From positions 1-9,699 of the forward strand of contig MNXL01000220.1 of assembly GCA_001871755.1 (NCBI GenBank): 9,699 nt of DNA. The letters run 5' to 3'. This DNA is from Anaerolineae bacterium CG2_30_64_16 (GTDB lineage: Bacteria > Chloroflexota > Anaerolineae > CG2-30-64-16). The notes under the pieces were generated by a model. That model was not told where the DNA came from, did no database searches, and saw nothing but the letters and a program-made list of their open reading frames with translations. A program made the position numbers and the translations under genes. This document shows, piece by piece, positions 1-5,701 of this stretch. Within the stretch, counting starts at the first letter, position 1, and the number at the start of each line of letters is the position of its first letter.

Positions 1-127
1 CTTCCGTTTGAATTCAGACGATAGATTTGGCTCCTGTTTGAACAAAAATATGGTGACAGGTTGTCGGGGTCACTTTTCAGCATACATCCACATCTGATGA
101 GACCGAATCCGGCTTGAAACGCTACTT
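1..127. mobile_element. Possible insertion-sequence end at window edge
   Basis: No coding frame here resembles a known protein. The sequence has the look of a transposon terminus. GTTTGAA occurs twice, at 6-12 and 36-42, and a short inverted pair GTGAC/GTCAC lies at 52-56 and 69-73. Read on the minus strand, bases 64-80 give GCTGAAAAGTGACCCCGA, which reminds me of the ends of IS21-family elements; that resemblance is from memory and was not tested. The transposase genes would lie to the left, outside the window. It could equally be plain intergenic DNA. Confidence 0.22.
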
Positions 128-147
128 CGGGAAACCTGTCAGGTCTT
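128..147 (-). repeat. REP-like palindrome, copy 1 (AGACC-TGAC-AGGTTTCCCG)
   Basis: On the minus strand this reads AAGACCTGACAGGTTTCCCG. The core ACCTG-T-CAGGT at 134-144 is a perfect palindrome. The same framework (AAGACC, four bases, GGTTTCCCG) recurs at 5702-5721, and a related copy lies at 5786-5803, so it belongs to a dispersed family. Its first two bases supply part of the TAA that ends the truncated DUF2442 frame, so it sits exactly at that gene's break point. Confidence 0.6.
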
Positions 148-310
148 AACTTAATGACATTGTGAGGCGATTGGTCGGCCGGTCGTAGCTGACCATTGCG
201 GCGTGCGGTTCGGTTTGTACCGTTTCCATACCGTGCTTAATCGCCTCTTGATGTTGTCGTTCTAATTCCTCTTCTTTAACCTCCCACTTACCGACTTGTA
301 CCTTAGCCAT
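146..310 (-). pseudogene. Truncated DUF2442-type small protein
   Basis: A 54-codon frame starts at ATG (308-310) and ends at TAA (146-148). It begins MAKVQVGKWEVKEEELERQ and ends SYDRPTNRLTMSLS. The Glu-rich helical start, the TEPHA segment and the Y-D-x2-x-x-R-L-x-x-x-L-S stretch match the N-terminal half of DUF2442 proteins as I know them. In that family the sequence normally continues with an asparagine-glycine turn and a second half of about 30-50 residues. Here it stops just where the REP-like palindrome begins, so the C-terminal half is missing. Its ATG overlaps the ancestral stop of the upstream DUF4160 relic (CATGGCTAA), the tight coupling expected of a two-gene module. Such pairs are often regarded as toxin-antitoxin-like, but their role is unproven. 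A functional short protein cannot be excluded. Confidence 0.68.
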
Positions 311-457
311 GAATTCGCCTCCATTTCTACCAGAAACTCGTCATGGTGATCGCCCACGATCATGAGCGCCTTGCGTTCGTCCTTACGGCTCATCCCGACG
401 TTCTCACGTACTTGTGGGGGCGTATTCTCGTCCCCCAGGCTGATCACGACTTCACCC

Positions 458-468
458 TCTGCTCTGAA
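458..468. repeat. 11-bp direct repeat, left copy (target-site duplication)
   Basis: TCTGCTCTGAA here is identical to 598-608. The copies flank the MITE-like insert, and within the DUF4160 relic both encode the same F-R-A-(E) codons in the same frame, as expected if host sequence was duplicated on insertion. Flanking bases differ on both sides (C versus A before, A versus G after), so the duplication is exactly 11 bp. Confidence 0.7.
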
Positions 469-597
469 AATAGCCCACCTACCCCCCCAACCCCCTCCCT
501 ACGAGGGAAGGGGTGTCAGACTCCCCCCTCGCCTGGTAGGAGAGGGGGTAGGGGGATGAGGTTTTCATCCGCCGTGGCGCCGCGTCCGGCATGGGCA
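469..597. mobile_element. 129-bp MITE-like C/G-rich palindromic element
   Basis: The insert lies between two exact 11-bp copies of TCTGCTCTGAA. It contains nested inverted repeats: CCTACCCCC (478-486) pairs with GGGGGTAGG (544-552), and CCCCCTC (514-520) pairs with GAGGGGG (542-548). A further hairpin-prone stretch, CCTCCCTACGAGGGAAGG, lies at 493-510. Short near-terminal inverted repeats GCCCA (473-477) and TGGGC (592-596) are present. It carries no coding capacity. Similar pyrimidine/purine palindromes occur widely in environmental bacterial genomes, so mobilisation in trans by a transposase elsewhere is likely but not shown here. Confidence 0.65.
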
Positions 598-608
598 TCT
601 GCTCTGAA
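598..608. repeat. 11-bp direct repeat, right copy (target-site duplication)
   Basis: This is the second copy of TCTGCTCTGAA, on the far side of the 129-bp insert. Read on the minus strand it continues the DUF4160 segment HVHVFRA, which shows it is original host coding sequence. Confidence 0.7.
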
Positions 609-655
609 GACGTGTACGTGCGCAGGTGGATGGTCGTTGGTGTAACAGGCTTACA

Positions 656-672
656 GAGACTTCGGAAGTCTC
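656..672 (-). terminator. Palindrome downstream of the AOR gene
   Basis: GAGACTTC-G-GAAGTCTC is a perfect 8-bp inverted repeat, lying 40 bases past the AOR stop. It could act as a weak terminator or mRNA 3'-end stabiliser for AOR, but no T-run follows on the minus strand. Its AGAC…GTCT frame resembles the REP-like palindromes elsewhere in the window, so it may simply be a divergent member of that family. Confidence 0.35.
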
Positions 673-712
673 GCGCCCCGGATTATTGAGAGGATCCGAT
701 CGTCTGGCTGCA

Positions 713-2605
713 TCAGCCCAACACGTCAGCCAGCCCGAGCTCAGCTAACTTCTCAGGCGTCGGCGCGCCGGTGTCGGGGTCGTAGCCGCGAACCTCGTAG
801 GTAAAAGTCAACAGTTTCTCGACATCCGGTACATAGCCGCCGGTGCCGCCCTCCGCGATGGGTTGGGTCAGGAGCTTGGGCAGCCGGTCGTCGGCCCGGG
901 TCATGCCGAAACGGTGGTTGAGCAGGCGCTTGAGGGTGAAGATGCGCTCGGCGGTTCGTTGCACGGCGGGCCAATCCCATCCCCAGCCGGTGACCCCGTT
1001 GATCAGCCCCAGGATCTGCGGGCCCGGTGGATCCTCGAAGTGGCACAGGATCAGGCTGTTGGTCAGCGCCCGCCAATCCATCAGCCGCGCCACGATCCGC
1101 GCTTTCTCCAGCGAGTCCTCCTGCCGGTCCCCGAAGTCGATCCCCAACTCCGGCAGCACGCGGCCCTGGTCGGTCATGTAGACGTCCCCGGACATGTGGT
1201 CGGCGCCGCGGGTGGCCGTGGCGTAGACGATTGCCAGCCCGCCGAACGCGCGCGGGTCGTGCATGGGCACTTCCAGGTTTTTGACCTGCACGGCGAGCTC
1301 AGGCACGCCGAAGCGGCGTCCCAACGCCAGCGCGCCGTCGGCCAGCAGCACGCCGAACCCCTCCCGCCGCGCGATCTGGCCGATCAGCGCGTGCACGGTG
1401 GGCAGATCGCCCCACTCCAACGCCATGCCGCCCGTGTCCGCCTGAGTGATGAGGCCCTGGTCGAATAAGTAGAAGGCGAACGCGATGGTAGAAGATGTGC
1501 TGATGGTGTCCAGTCCATGTAGATTGCAGAGATGGCCGGCGTAAGCCACGCCCTCGAGATCGGTCGCGCCCAGCAGCGGCCCGAACCCGACCGCCGTCTC
1601 GTATTCGGGGCCGTCCACCTTGGGCTCGGCGAAGCTGTCCAGGTGCACCTCCCGGCCGCAGGCGATGGGGCAGCGATAGCACGCCACGGCCCTGTCGAGG
1701 ATCGTGTCGGCCATGTGCCCGGCGTTCAACGTCTCTGCGGCCTCGGGCAGCCCGCTCTGCGTGTAGTAAATGGCGGGCACGTCACCATACATGGCCCCGA
1801 TATCCATGTAGAACATGGTGCCGCCCAGGCGCATCATCTGGGCCGACACGTCGTCGGCCGCGATTCTAAAGGTCTCGCGGAGCGCGGTCTTGAAGCCCTC
1901 TTCGTCGGCGATGGGCACCTTCGCCCGACCGTACGCGGCGATGGCCTTGAGCTGCTTACTGCCCATCACCGCGCCCATGCCGGTGCGGGCCGCGGCCCGG
2001 CCGTGATCGTTCATCACCGCGGCGTAGCGGACCAGGTTTTCGCCCGCTGGCCCGATACAGGCGACCCTGGCGTTGGGCTGGCCCAATGCCTCCTTGACGC
2101 GCGCCTGCGTCTGGTAGCTGTCCAGCCCCCAGAGCTGGTCAGCCGGATGGAGCGCGGCCGGCTTTCCTTCGACGACACTCAGGTACATCGGCGTCTCGGC
2201 CCGGCCCGTGATGATGATCCCATCGTAGCCGGCCTGGCGGAGTGCTGGCCCGAAGAACCCGCCACCGTTCGCCTCGCCGGTGAACCCGGTCTGCGGCGAG
2301 CGGGCCACCACCGCGTAGCGGCCGGCCGCCGGCGTTTGTGTGCCGACGAATGGCCCGGTCATGAAGATCAGCGGGTTCTCCGGGCCGAGGGGGTCGGTGT
2401 CCCCGCCGGCCAGAACTTGCCCTGAGGCCCCTCCCGAGTTCAGCGAGGGGTACATCGAGGGGTATAGCGCGGGGTCGGCCAGATAGCGCGCGGCCAACCC
2501 GCTGCCGCCGACGAAAGCCCGCGCGTAGGCCTCGTTCAGCGGCTCATCCCAGATGCGCCCGTTGCTCAGGTCGACGCGCAGGATCTTGCCCATGTAGCCG
2601 TGCAT
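713..2605 (-). CDS. aor: Aldehyde:ferredoxin oxidoreductase family (tungsten pterin enzyme)
   Basis: The predicted 630-residue protein is a cytoplasmic AOR-family enzyme. Characterised members oxidise aldehydes to carboxylates with a tungsten bis-pterin cofactor and one 4Fe-4S cluster, passing electrons to ferredoxin. Visible hallmarks are the N-terminal GKILRVDLSNG, MTGPFVGTQTPAAGRYAVV (82-100), the pterin-binding stretch RTGMGAVMGSKQLKAI (207-222), DGPEYET (331-337), and cluster cysteines C309, C312, C316 (CYRCPIAC) with the distal C521. This spacing closely matches Pyrococcus AOR. The start is supported by AAGGAG (2613-2618), seven bases upstream. Residues ~47-68 are an extra segment of about 20 residues, absent from the archaeal enzyme as I recall it. 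The gene follows higA on the same strand after 47 bp. No MoaD-like or ferredoxin partner is visible. Substrate cannot be told from sequence; FOR, GOR or WOR-like activities are possible. Confidence 0.93.
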   Translation of the reverse strand: MHGYMGKILRVDLSNGRIWDEPLNEAYARAFVGGSGLAARYLADPALYPSMYPSLNSGGASGQVLAGGDTDPLGPENPLIFMTGPFVGTQTPAAGRYAVVARSPQTGFTGEANGGGFFGPALRQAGYDGIIITGRAETPMYLSVVEGKPAALHPADQLWGLDSYQTQARVKEALGQPNARVACIGPAGENLVRYAAVMNDHGRAAARTGMGAVMGSKQLKAIAAYGRAKVPIADEEGFKTALRETFRIAADDVSAQMMRLGGTMFYMDIGAMYGDVPAIYYTQSGLPEAAETLNAGHMADTILDRAVACYRCPIACGREVHLDSFAEPKVDGPEYETAVGFGPLLGATDLEGVAYAGHLCNLHGLDTISTSSTIAFAFYLFDQGLITQADTGGMALEWGDLPTVHALIGQIARREGFGVLLADGALALGRRFGVPELAVQVKNLEVPMHDPRAFGGLAIVYATATRGADHMSGDVYMTDQGRVLPELGIDFGDRQEDSLEKARIVARLMDWRALTNSLILCHFEDPPGPQILGLINGVTGWGWDWPAVQRTAERIFTLKRLLNHRFGMTRADDRLPKLLTQPIAEGGTGGYVPDVEKLLTFTYEVRGYDPDTGAPTPEKLAELGLADVLG

Positions 2606-2620
2606 GTGGCGACTCCTTTG

Positions 2621-2637
2621 GCGTGGTGCGTGGTGCG
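2621..2637. repeat. Short heptamer repeat GCGTGGT x2.4
   Basis: Two full copies and a partial third copy of GCGTGGT lie in the 47-bp gap between higA and the AOR gene, just upstream of the AOR ribosome-binding site. The period is the same (7 bp) as in the much longer array at 4712-4816, but the unit is unrelated. Confidence 0.6.
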
Positions 2638-2652
2638 CTCAGGTCCGACCAT

Positions 2653-2949
2653 TCAAGCCGGAACCAACTCGGCAACGGTCAGCAGCCGTTCACTGATGGC
2701 CGCCTCGGCTGCCTTCAAGTCGTAACCTGCCTGGAGATTGAGCCAGTATTGTGGCGATTGCCCCAACGCACGACCGAAGAGCAGTGCGAGTTCCGCCGTC
2801 ACCGGACGGGCGCGATTGACTATGTGCGACACTCGCATCGGTGATACACCGATGGCACGAGCAAATTGCGCCTGAGAAACACCCAGCTCGTTCAGCATCT
2901 CAGCCAGGAATTCACCAGGATGAATGGGTGGTAAACCGCTATTGATCAT
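2653..2949 (-). CDS. higA: HigA-type antitoxin (XRE-family HTH)
   Basis: This 98-residue protein starts with IHPGEFLAEMLNELGVSQ, the typical opening of HigA/VapI-type antitoxins. A helix-turn-helix spans about residues 24-45 (VSQAQFARAIGVSPMRVSHI), followed by a helical C-terminus with the usual W-L-N-L-Q motif (69-73). In the family, HigA binds and neutralises the HigB ribonuclease and represses the shared promoter. It lies 12 bp downstream of higB with GAGG five bases before its ATG, so the two are surely co-transcribed. Toxin-first order is characteristic of hig loci. The protein is full length and looks intact. Confidence 0.93.
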   Translation of the reverse strand: MINSGLPPIHPGEFLAEMLNELGVSQAQFARAIGVSPMRVSHIVNRARPVTAELALLFGRALGQSPQYWLNLQAGYDLKAAEAAISERLLTVAELVPA

Positions 2950-2961
2950 AACAACCTCTTT

Positions 2962-3243
2962 TCAGTGATAATCAACGATCTCAACGTCGAATGCGTCACC
3001 GTTATCAAAACGAAAGCAAACCCGCCACCGGTCATTGATACGGATGCTCCACTGCCCGTTGCGGTCATGCCTCAGCGCTTCCAGTCGGTTCGACGGTGGC
3101 AGGCGTAAATCGTCAATACGTGTGGCTGCATCCAGTTGTGTGAGTCGCATCGCGGCGCGCTTGTGGATCTCAGCGGGAAGACGGCGTGACTTGCCGGTCG
3201 CGTAGAAGTGTTCCGTCTCAGCATCGGCGAACGATCGAATCAT
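2962..3243 (-). CDS. higB: HigB-type toxin (RelE/ParE superfamily mRNA interferase)
   Basis: The 93-residue protein runs from MIRSFADAETEHFY to DAFDVEIVDYH. The RSFAD-x-ETE start, the middle segment PPSNRLEALRHDRNGQWSIR, and the C-terminal INDRWRVCFRF … VEIVDYH are the standard layout of HigB/plasmid-maintenance killer proteins, and the length is normal. Members cleave mRNA at the ribosome; here that is inferred from family. The basic and aromatic residues of the INDRWRVCF strand are retained, so I see no sign of inactivation. The ATG lies six bases after a consensus TATAAT with no ribosome-binding site between, so translation is probably leaderless. Its product probably exists only in complex with the downstream HigA. 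Confidence 0.93.
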   Translation of the reverse strand: MIRSFADAETEHFYATGKSRRLPAEIHKRAAMRLTQLDAATRIDDLRLPPSNRLEALRHDRNGQWSIRINDRWRVCFRFDNGDAFDVEIVDYH

Positions 3244-3249
3244 ACGCTC

Positions 3250-3278
3250 ATTATAAACAAGGTGTTTATGGGTGTCAA
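3250..3278 (-). promoter_or_regulatory. higBA promoter with overlapping palindromic operator
   Basis: On the minus strand TTGACA (3273-3278) and TATAAT (3250-3255) are perfect sigma-70-type hexamers separated by exactly 17 bp. Inside the spacer and -10 region lies a perfect inverted repeat, ATAAACA-AGG-TGTTTAT (3253-3269). This is where a HigA dimer would be expected to bind and block RNA polymerase, giving autorepression. ATG begins six bases after the -10, leaving little or no 5' leader. Confidence 0.85.
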
Positions 3279-3453
3279 GTGACCCCGATCGTGATGATAG
3301 TGCCTAACCCCCGAAATTTTTGTTTTTTGTGCAAGGATTTTGGGAGTGGCGGCTGTCGTCTTTTTGGTTCCGGCTTGTCCGGGTTAGGGCTGTTTCATAT
3401 TGAAACCCACAAGGCATTCGGCGACCGAAGGTGCAAAAGGACGATCCCGCCGT
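3279..3453. other. Intergenic repeat-like DNA, no gene
   Basis: This part of the higB-radical SAM gap has no credible coding frame. It includes a T-rich stretch (3316-3329) and the segment GGTTCCGGCTTGTCCGGGTTAGG (given here in part: GGTTCCGGCTTGTCC, 3365-3379). I associate this with dispersed intergenic repeats in related genomes; that is recollection, not a search result. AAGTGACCCCGA (3277-3288) is also found, inverted, at 64-75. Confidence 0.4.
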
Positions 3454-3555
3454 ATCATTGCGAGCGGATTCTGGCACACCTTTCGCTGGACGGAGCGTAG
3501 CAATCCCCCACATGTGGGAGATTGCTACATCGCAAAAGACGCTCAGCGCAATGAT
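3454..3555. mobile_element. 102-bp MITE-like nested palindrome
   Basis: The outer arms ATCATTGCG (3454-3462) and CGCAATGAT (3547-3555) are perfect inverted repeats. The core 3497-3528 is a 32-bp palindrome without a loop, 16-bp arms with one mismatch, centred on ACATGT. Elements of the form CATTGCGAGCG … AGCAATC … CCCACATGTGGG are common non-coding repeats in many bacterial genomes. It lies 53 bp past the end of the radical SAM gene and may also help end its transcript, although there is no T-run. Confidence 0.65.
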
Positions 3556-3608
3556 CGCTAAGTGATGATACCGCCGCCGGCAACATGAAGCAGCTCTAGC
3601 GAGCCTGG

Positions 3609-4691
3609 CTACCGAATCACCTCCAACGCCACCTTCACCAATGTGGGCGGATGGAGCAGCATGTTGGCGTAGGAGGCGTTCGCCATGGGGCAGGCGCATT
3701 CACGGTCGTAGATGGACTTGCGCAGGGTCGCCATCCGCTCGCCGAACCAGATAGGGGCCAGGTCGTAGCCGGTCTGGCGCAGATTGCCCACATCCTCGGC
3801 GCGGATGCAGCAGCTCCAGATGTCGCCGTTGGGCGCGATGTGGGCGCTGGCCCAGCCGGCATAGCAAGGGATCACCTGGGTCCGCTCGTAGAGCACCCGC
3901 CTGGCAAGCTGATAGTAATGGGCGCGGAACGCCTGCGTGAACCTGGCGATCCCCTTGGCCGGCGCGCGGCGCGCCTGCTCGCTGAGGAAATCGGCGATCG
4001 GCGCATAGGCGTCCGGCTCCGGCGTAATTCCCCAGCCGACCGTGTCCAGTTCCACCCGCTCCTCGGCCACCTCGGTGATGTAGCTGTCGGGCGCCAGGAA
4101 TTGCAGGCCGGTGTAGATCTCGCGGAAGCGGTCCTGGTTGAACCGGCTGACCACGGTGTGCACGGTGAGCACCAGGTTCGGCCGGGCCATTTGCAGCGCC
4201 TTGAGCTTCGTCCAGGTGGCCATCGCCCGCTCCCAGTTGCCCGGCACGCCGCGGATGTCGTCGTGCTCCTCGCCGATGCCGTCCAGGCTCAGGTTGATGC
4301 CGATTTGGCTTTGGGGGCATTCCTGGCAGATGCGATCCACCCGTTCGGCCACGCGCTCGGTCAGCAGGCCGTTGGTGGGGATGGTGATCACTGCCGGCCG
4401 GCAGTGCCGGTAGGCGCTGATCACCATCTCGTCCAGGTCTTTGCGCAGGAACGGCTCGCCGCCGGTAAAGGTGATGTAGAACGGTGTGCGCCCCAGGTTG
4501 GCGAAGACGCGGTCCCACTCCTCGACGGTCATGTCGTCATTGGGCTTGCGCCACACGTCGCAGGTGCGGCACCTGGAGTTGCAACGAAAGCTGACGCTGA
4601 CGACGACGGAGAAGGGGTACATCTTCGGCCAGCCGAAACGCCGGAAACCCCAATAGAGGGGCAGTTTGGGTGCAAGGGTGAGTATTGACAT
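3609..4691 (-). CDS. Radical SAM protein with SPASM-like C-terminus
   Basis: The 360-residue protein starts MSILTLAPKLPLYWGFRRFG. The radical SAM motif CNSRCRTC gives C37, C41 and C44, which would bind a 4Fe-4S cluster and S-adenosylmethionine. TFTGGEP (74-80) is the SAM-binding GGE loop. NLSLDG (133-138) and PTNG (105-108) are typical barrel strands. The C-terminus holds C276 (IPCYAGW), C294, C295, C332 and C334, compatible with an auxiliary cluster of SPASM/twitch type. Substrate is unknown; families with this build modify peptides, sulfatases or cofactors, and nothing adjacent looks like a peptide precursor. The start at 4691 is chosen because a longer frame to 4811 would only add translated heptamer repeat (FAICHLP units). 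TATAAT (4698-4703) six bases before this ATG supports a leaderless start. Confidence 0.88.
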   Translation of the reverse strand: MSILTLAPKLPLYWGFRRFGWPKMYPFSVVVSVSFRCNSRCRTCDVWRKPNDDMTVEEWDRVFANLGRTPFYITFTGGEPFLRKDLDEMVISAYRHCRPAVITIPTNGLLTERVAERVDRICQECPQSQIGINLSLDGIGEEHDDIRGVPGNWERAMATWTKLKALQMARPNLVLTVHTVVSRFNQDRFREIYTGLQFLAPDSYITEVAEERVELDTVGWGITPEPDAYAPIADFLSEQARRAPAKGIARFTQAFRAHYYQLARRVLYERTQVIPCYAGWASAHIAPNGDIWSCCIRAEDVGNLRQTGYDLAPIWFGERMATLRKSIYDRECACPMANASYANMLLHPPTLVKVALEVIR

Positions 4692-4697
4692 GGGGGC

Positions 4698-4727
4698 ATT
4701 ATAGGCGAGGTAAATGGCAAATAGCAA
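4698..4727 (-). promoter_or_regulatory. Probable promoter of the radical SAM gene, -35 inside the heptamer array
   Basis: TATAAT at 4698-4703 lies six bases upstream of ATG, the same geometry as at higB. The best -35 candidate is TTGCTA (4722-4727) with an 18-bp spacer, formed by the second and third repeat units. Each standard unit offers TTGCCA, so the array presents a ladder of -35-like sequences every 7 bp. The -10 is clear; the -35 is weak. Confidence 0.55.
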
Positions 4728-4816
4728 ATGGCAAATAGCAAATAGCAAATGGCAAATGGCAAATGGCAAATGGCAAATGGCAAATGGCAAATGGCAAATG
4801 GCAAATGGCAAATGGC
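4712..4816. repeat. Heptanucleotide tandem array AAATGGC x15
   Basis: There are fifteen consecutive 7-bp units without a gap. Units 1 and 3 are AAATGGC, units 2, 4 and 5 are AAATAGC, and units 6-15 (4747-4816) are ten identical AAATGGC. A decayed unit (AGGTGGC, 4817-4823) follows. The array fills half of the intergenic region between the divergent radical SAM and TauE genes. It is open in frames on both strands, which produces artefactual N-terminal extensions to both genes. Perfect homogeneity on the right and variants on the left suggest recent expansion from one side. Confidence 0.95.
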
Positions 4817-4918
4817 AGGTGGCAGCAGATGGCGAAGGAAAGCTGTTCGCTAATTTACCGATTCGGTGATCTCCATGTTAAAATCCACCTCGCTCATCTT
4901 TGCTCAAGGAGACTCATC

Positions 4919-5692
4919 GTGGCCTGGTATCTTTATCCGCTGGTCGTGCTCGCTGGTATCGCGGCCGGATTCATCAACGTCCTGGCTGGCAGCGGCTCGC
5001 TGATCACCCTGCCTTTGTTGATTTTCATCGGGCTGCCGGCCAACATCGCCAACGCCACCAATCGCATCGGCGTGTTGTTGCAGAACGTAGTTGGGGTGGG
5101 CGGTTTTTACAAGCAGGGCAAGCTGGATGTGCGCGGGTCTTTGTGGCTCTCGATCCCGATGATCTTGGGGTCGATCGTCGGCGCGCGCATCGCGGTGGAC
5201 ATCGACGAGGCGCTGTTGCGCAAGGTGATCGCGGTGGTGATGATCGTCATGCTGGGGATCATGATCGCGCAACCGAAGCGCTGGTTGGAGGGCAAGGGGC
5301 AGTCGATGAATGGCCGTCTGACCGTGACCCGTTTCCTGCTCTTTTTCGCTATCGGCATCTACGGCGGCTTCTTGCAGGCAGGCGTGGGCATCTTCCTGCT
5401 GGCCGGGCTGGTGTTGGGCGCGGGCTACGACATCGTGCGGGCGAACGCAGTCAAGGTCGCCGTCGTGCTGGCCTCGGCGATCGTGTCGTTGGTCGTTTTC
5501 TCGGTCAGCCTGGAAATCGATTGGGGTGTCGGTGTCCTGCTGGGCGCTGGGAACATGCTCGGCGCCTGGCTGGCGACCCGGTGCGCGGTGGATAAGGGCG
5601 CGGCGTGGGTGCGGCGGTTCGTGATCGCCGTGATCCTGGTCGCCGCGGCGCAGTTGTTGGGGGTGTTCGAGTGGGTGGGGCGGGTGTTGTGA
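4919..5692 (+). CDS. TauE/SafE-family membrane permease
   Basis: The 257-residue protein, starting MAWYLYPLVVLAGIAAGFIN, is a small integral membrane protein of the TauE/SafE (DUF81) family. It shows the internal two-fold repeat of that family: AGFINVLAGSGSLITLPLLI (16-35) with ANATNRIGV, and GIYGGFLQAGVGIFLLAGLV (146-165) with RANAVKV. Hydrophobic spans lie near residues 5-22, 28-40, 75-92, 103-118, 138-168, 178-196, 202-221 and 232-250. Members are proposed transporters of sulfite, sulfonates or other organic anions; the substrate here is unknown. The GTG start at 4919 has AAGGAG (4906-4911) at seven bases, whereas an ATG far upstream would lie inside the heptamer array. TAAAAT (4879-4884) is a possible -10 box. 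The gene is divergent from the radical SAM gene. Confidence 0.9.
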   Translation: MAWYLYPLVVLAGIAAGFINVLAGSGSLITLPLLIFIGLPANIANATNRIGVLLQNVVGVGGFYKQGKLDVRGSLWLSIPMILGSIVGARIAVDIDEALLRKVIAVVMIVMLGIMIAQPKRWLEGKGQSMNGRLTVTRFLLFFAIGIYGGFLQAGVGIFLLAGLVLGAGYDIVRANAVKVAVVLASAIVSLVVFSVSLEIDWGVGVLLGAGNMLGAWLATRCAVDKGAAWVRRFVIAVILVAAAQLLGVFEWVGRVL

Positions 5693-5701
5693 CGTTGCCG
5701 C

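Larger units (their letters stand above)
303..644 (-). pseudogene. DUF4160 gene relic, interrupted by an inserted element and frameshifted
   Basis: The frame is found in two pieces on the minus strand. The upstream piece (606-644) reads YTNDHPPAHVHVF. The downstream piece (from 468) reads FRAEGEVVISLGDE, then continues through RENVGMSRKDERKALM and ends DHHDEFLVE. PPxHVHV is the signature of DUF4160 proteins. The pieces join seamlessly if the 129-bp insert and one 11-bp direct repeat are removed. Near the 3' end, removing one T from the run at 324-326 changes the ending to VEWRRIHG-stop, with TAA at 303-305 overlapping the DUF2442 start. The present frame instead runs on to 262 with an unrelated tail. 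No credible start or N-terminus is visible upstream of Y (642-644), where an in-frame TAA follows three codons further up. I infer a dead gene. Confidence 0.72.

Noticed and set aside
343..645. Plus-strand frames of 100 and 65 codons across the C/G-rich element
   Set aside because: They run straight through the palindromic insert and are opposite the DUF4160 relic, so no real protein is indicated.
1532..2425. 297-codon plus-strand frame opposite AOR
   Set aside because: It is the antisense shadow of AOR, rich in His, Gly and Arg with no recognisable motif.
3304..3699. 131-codon minus-strand frame ending in CTKNKNFGG
   Set aside because: It overlaps the 3' end of the radical SAM gene and both palindromic repeats, and its composition resembles no protein family.
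3651..4688. 345-codon plus-strand frame opposite the radical SAM gene
   Set aside because: It is the antisense shadow of a GC-rich gene with clear radical SAM motifs on the other strand; no SD or domain is visible.
4692..4811. 40-residue N-terminal extension of the radical SAM protein made of FAICHLP repeats
   Set aside because: It is only the translated heptamer array, which is open in several frames. The ATG at 4691 is followed by normal protein sequence and preceded by TATAAT at six bases.
4712..4816. CRISPR array
   Set aside because: The 7-bp units are directly contiguous with no spacers, and no cas genes are present.
4763..4918. 52-residue N-terminal extension of the TauE protein (MANGKWQ repeats)
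   Set aside because: This is again translated repeat. The GTG at 4919 has an ideal AAGGAG, and the family's first membrane helix begins there.
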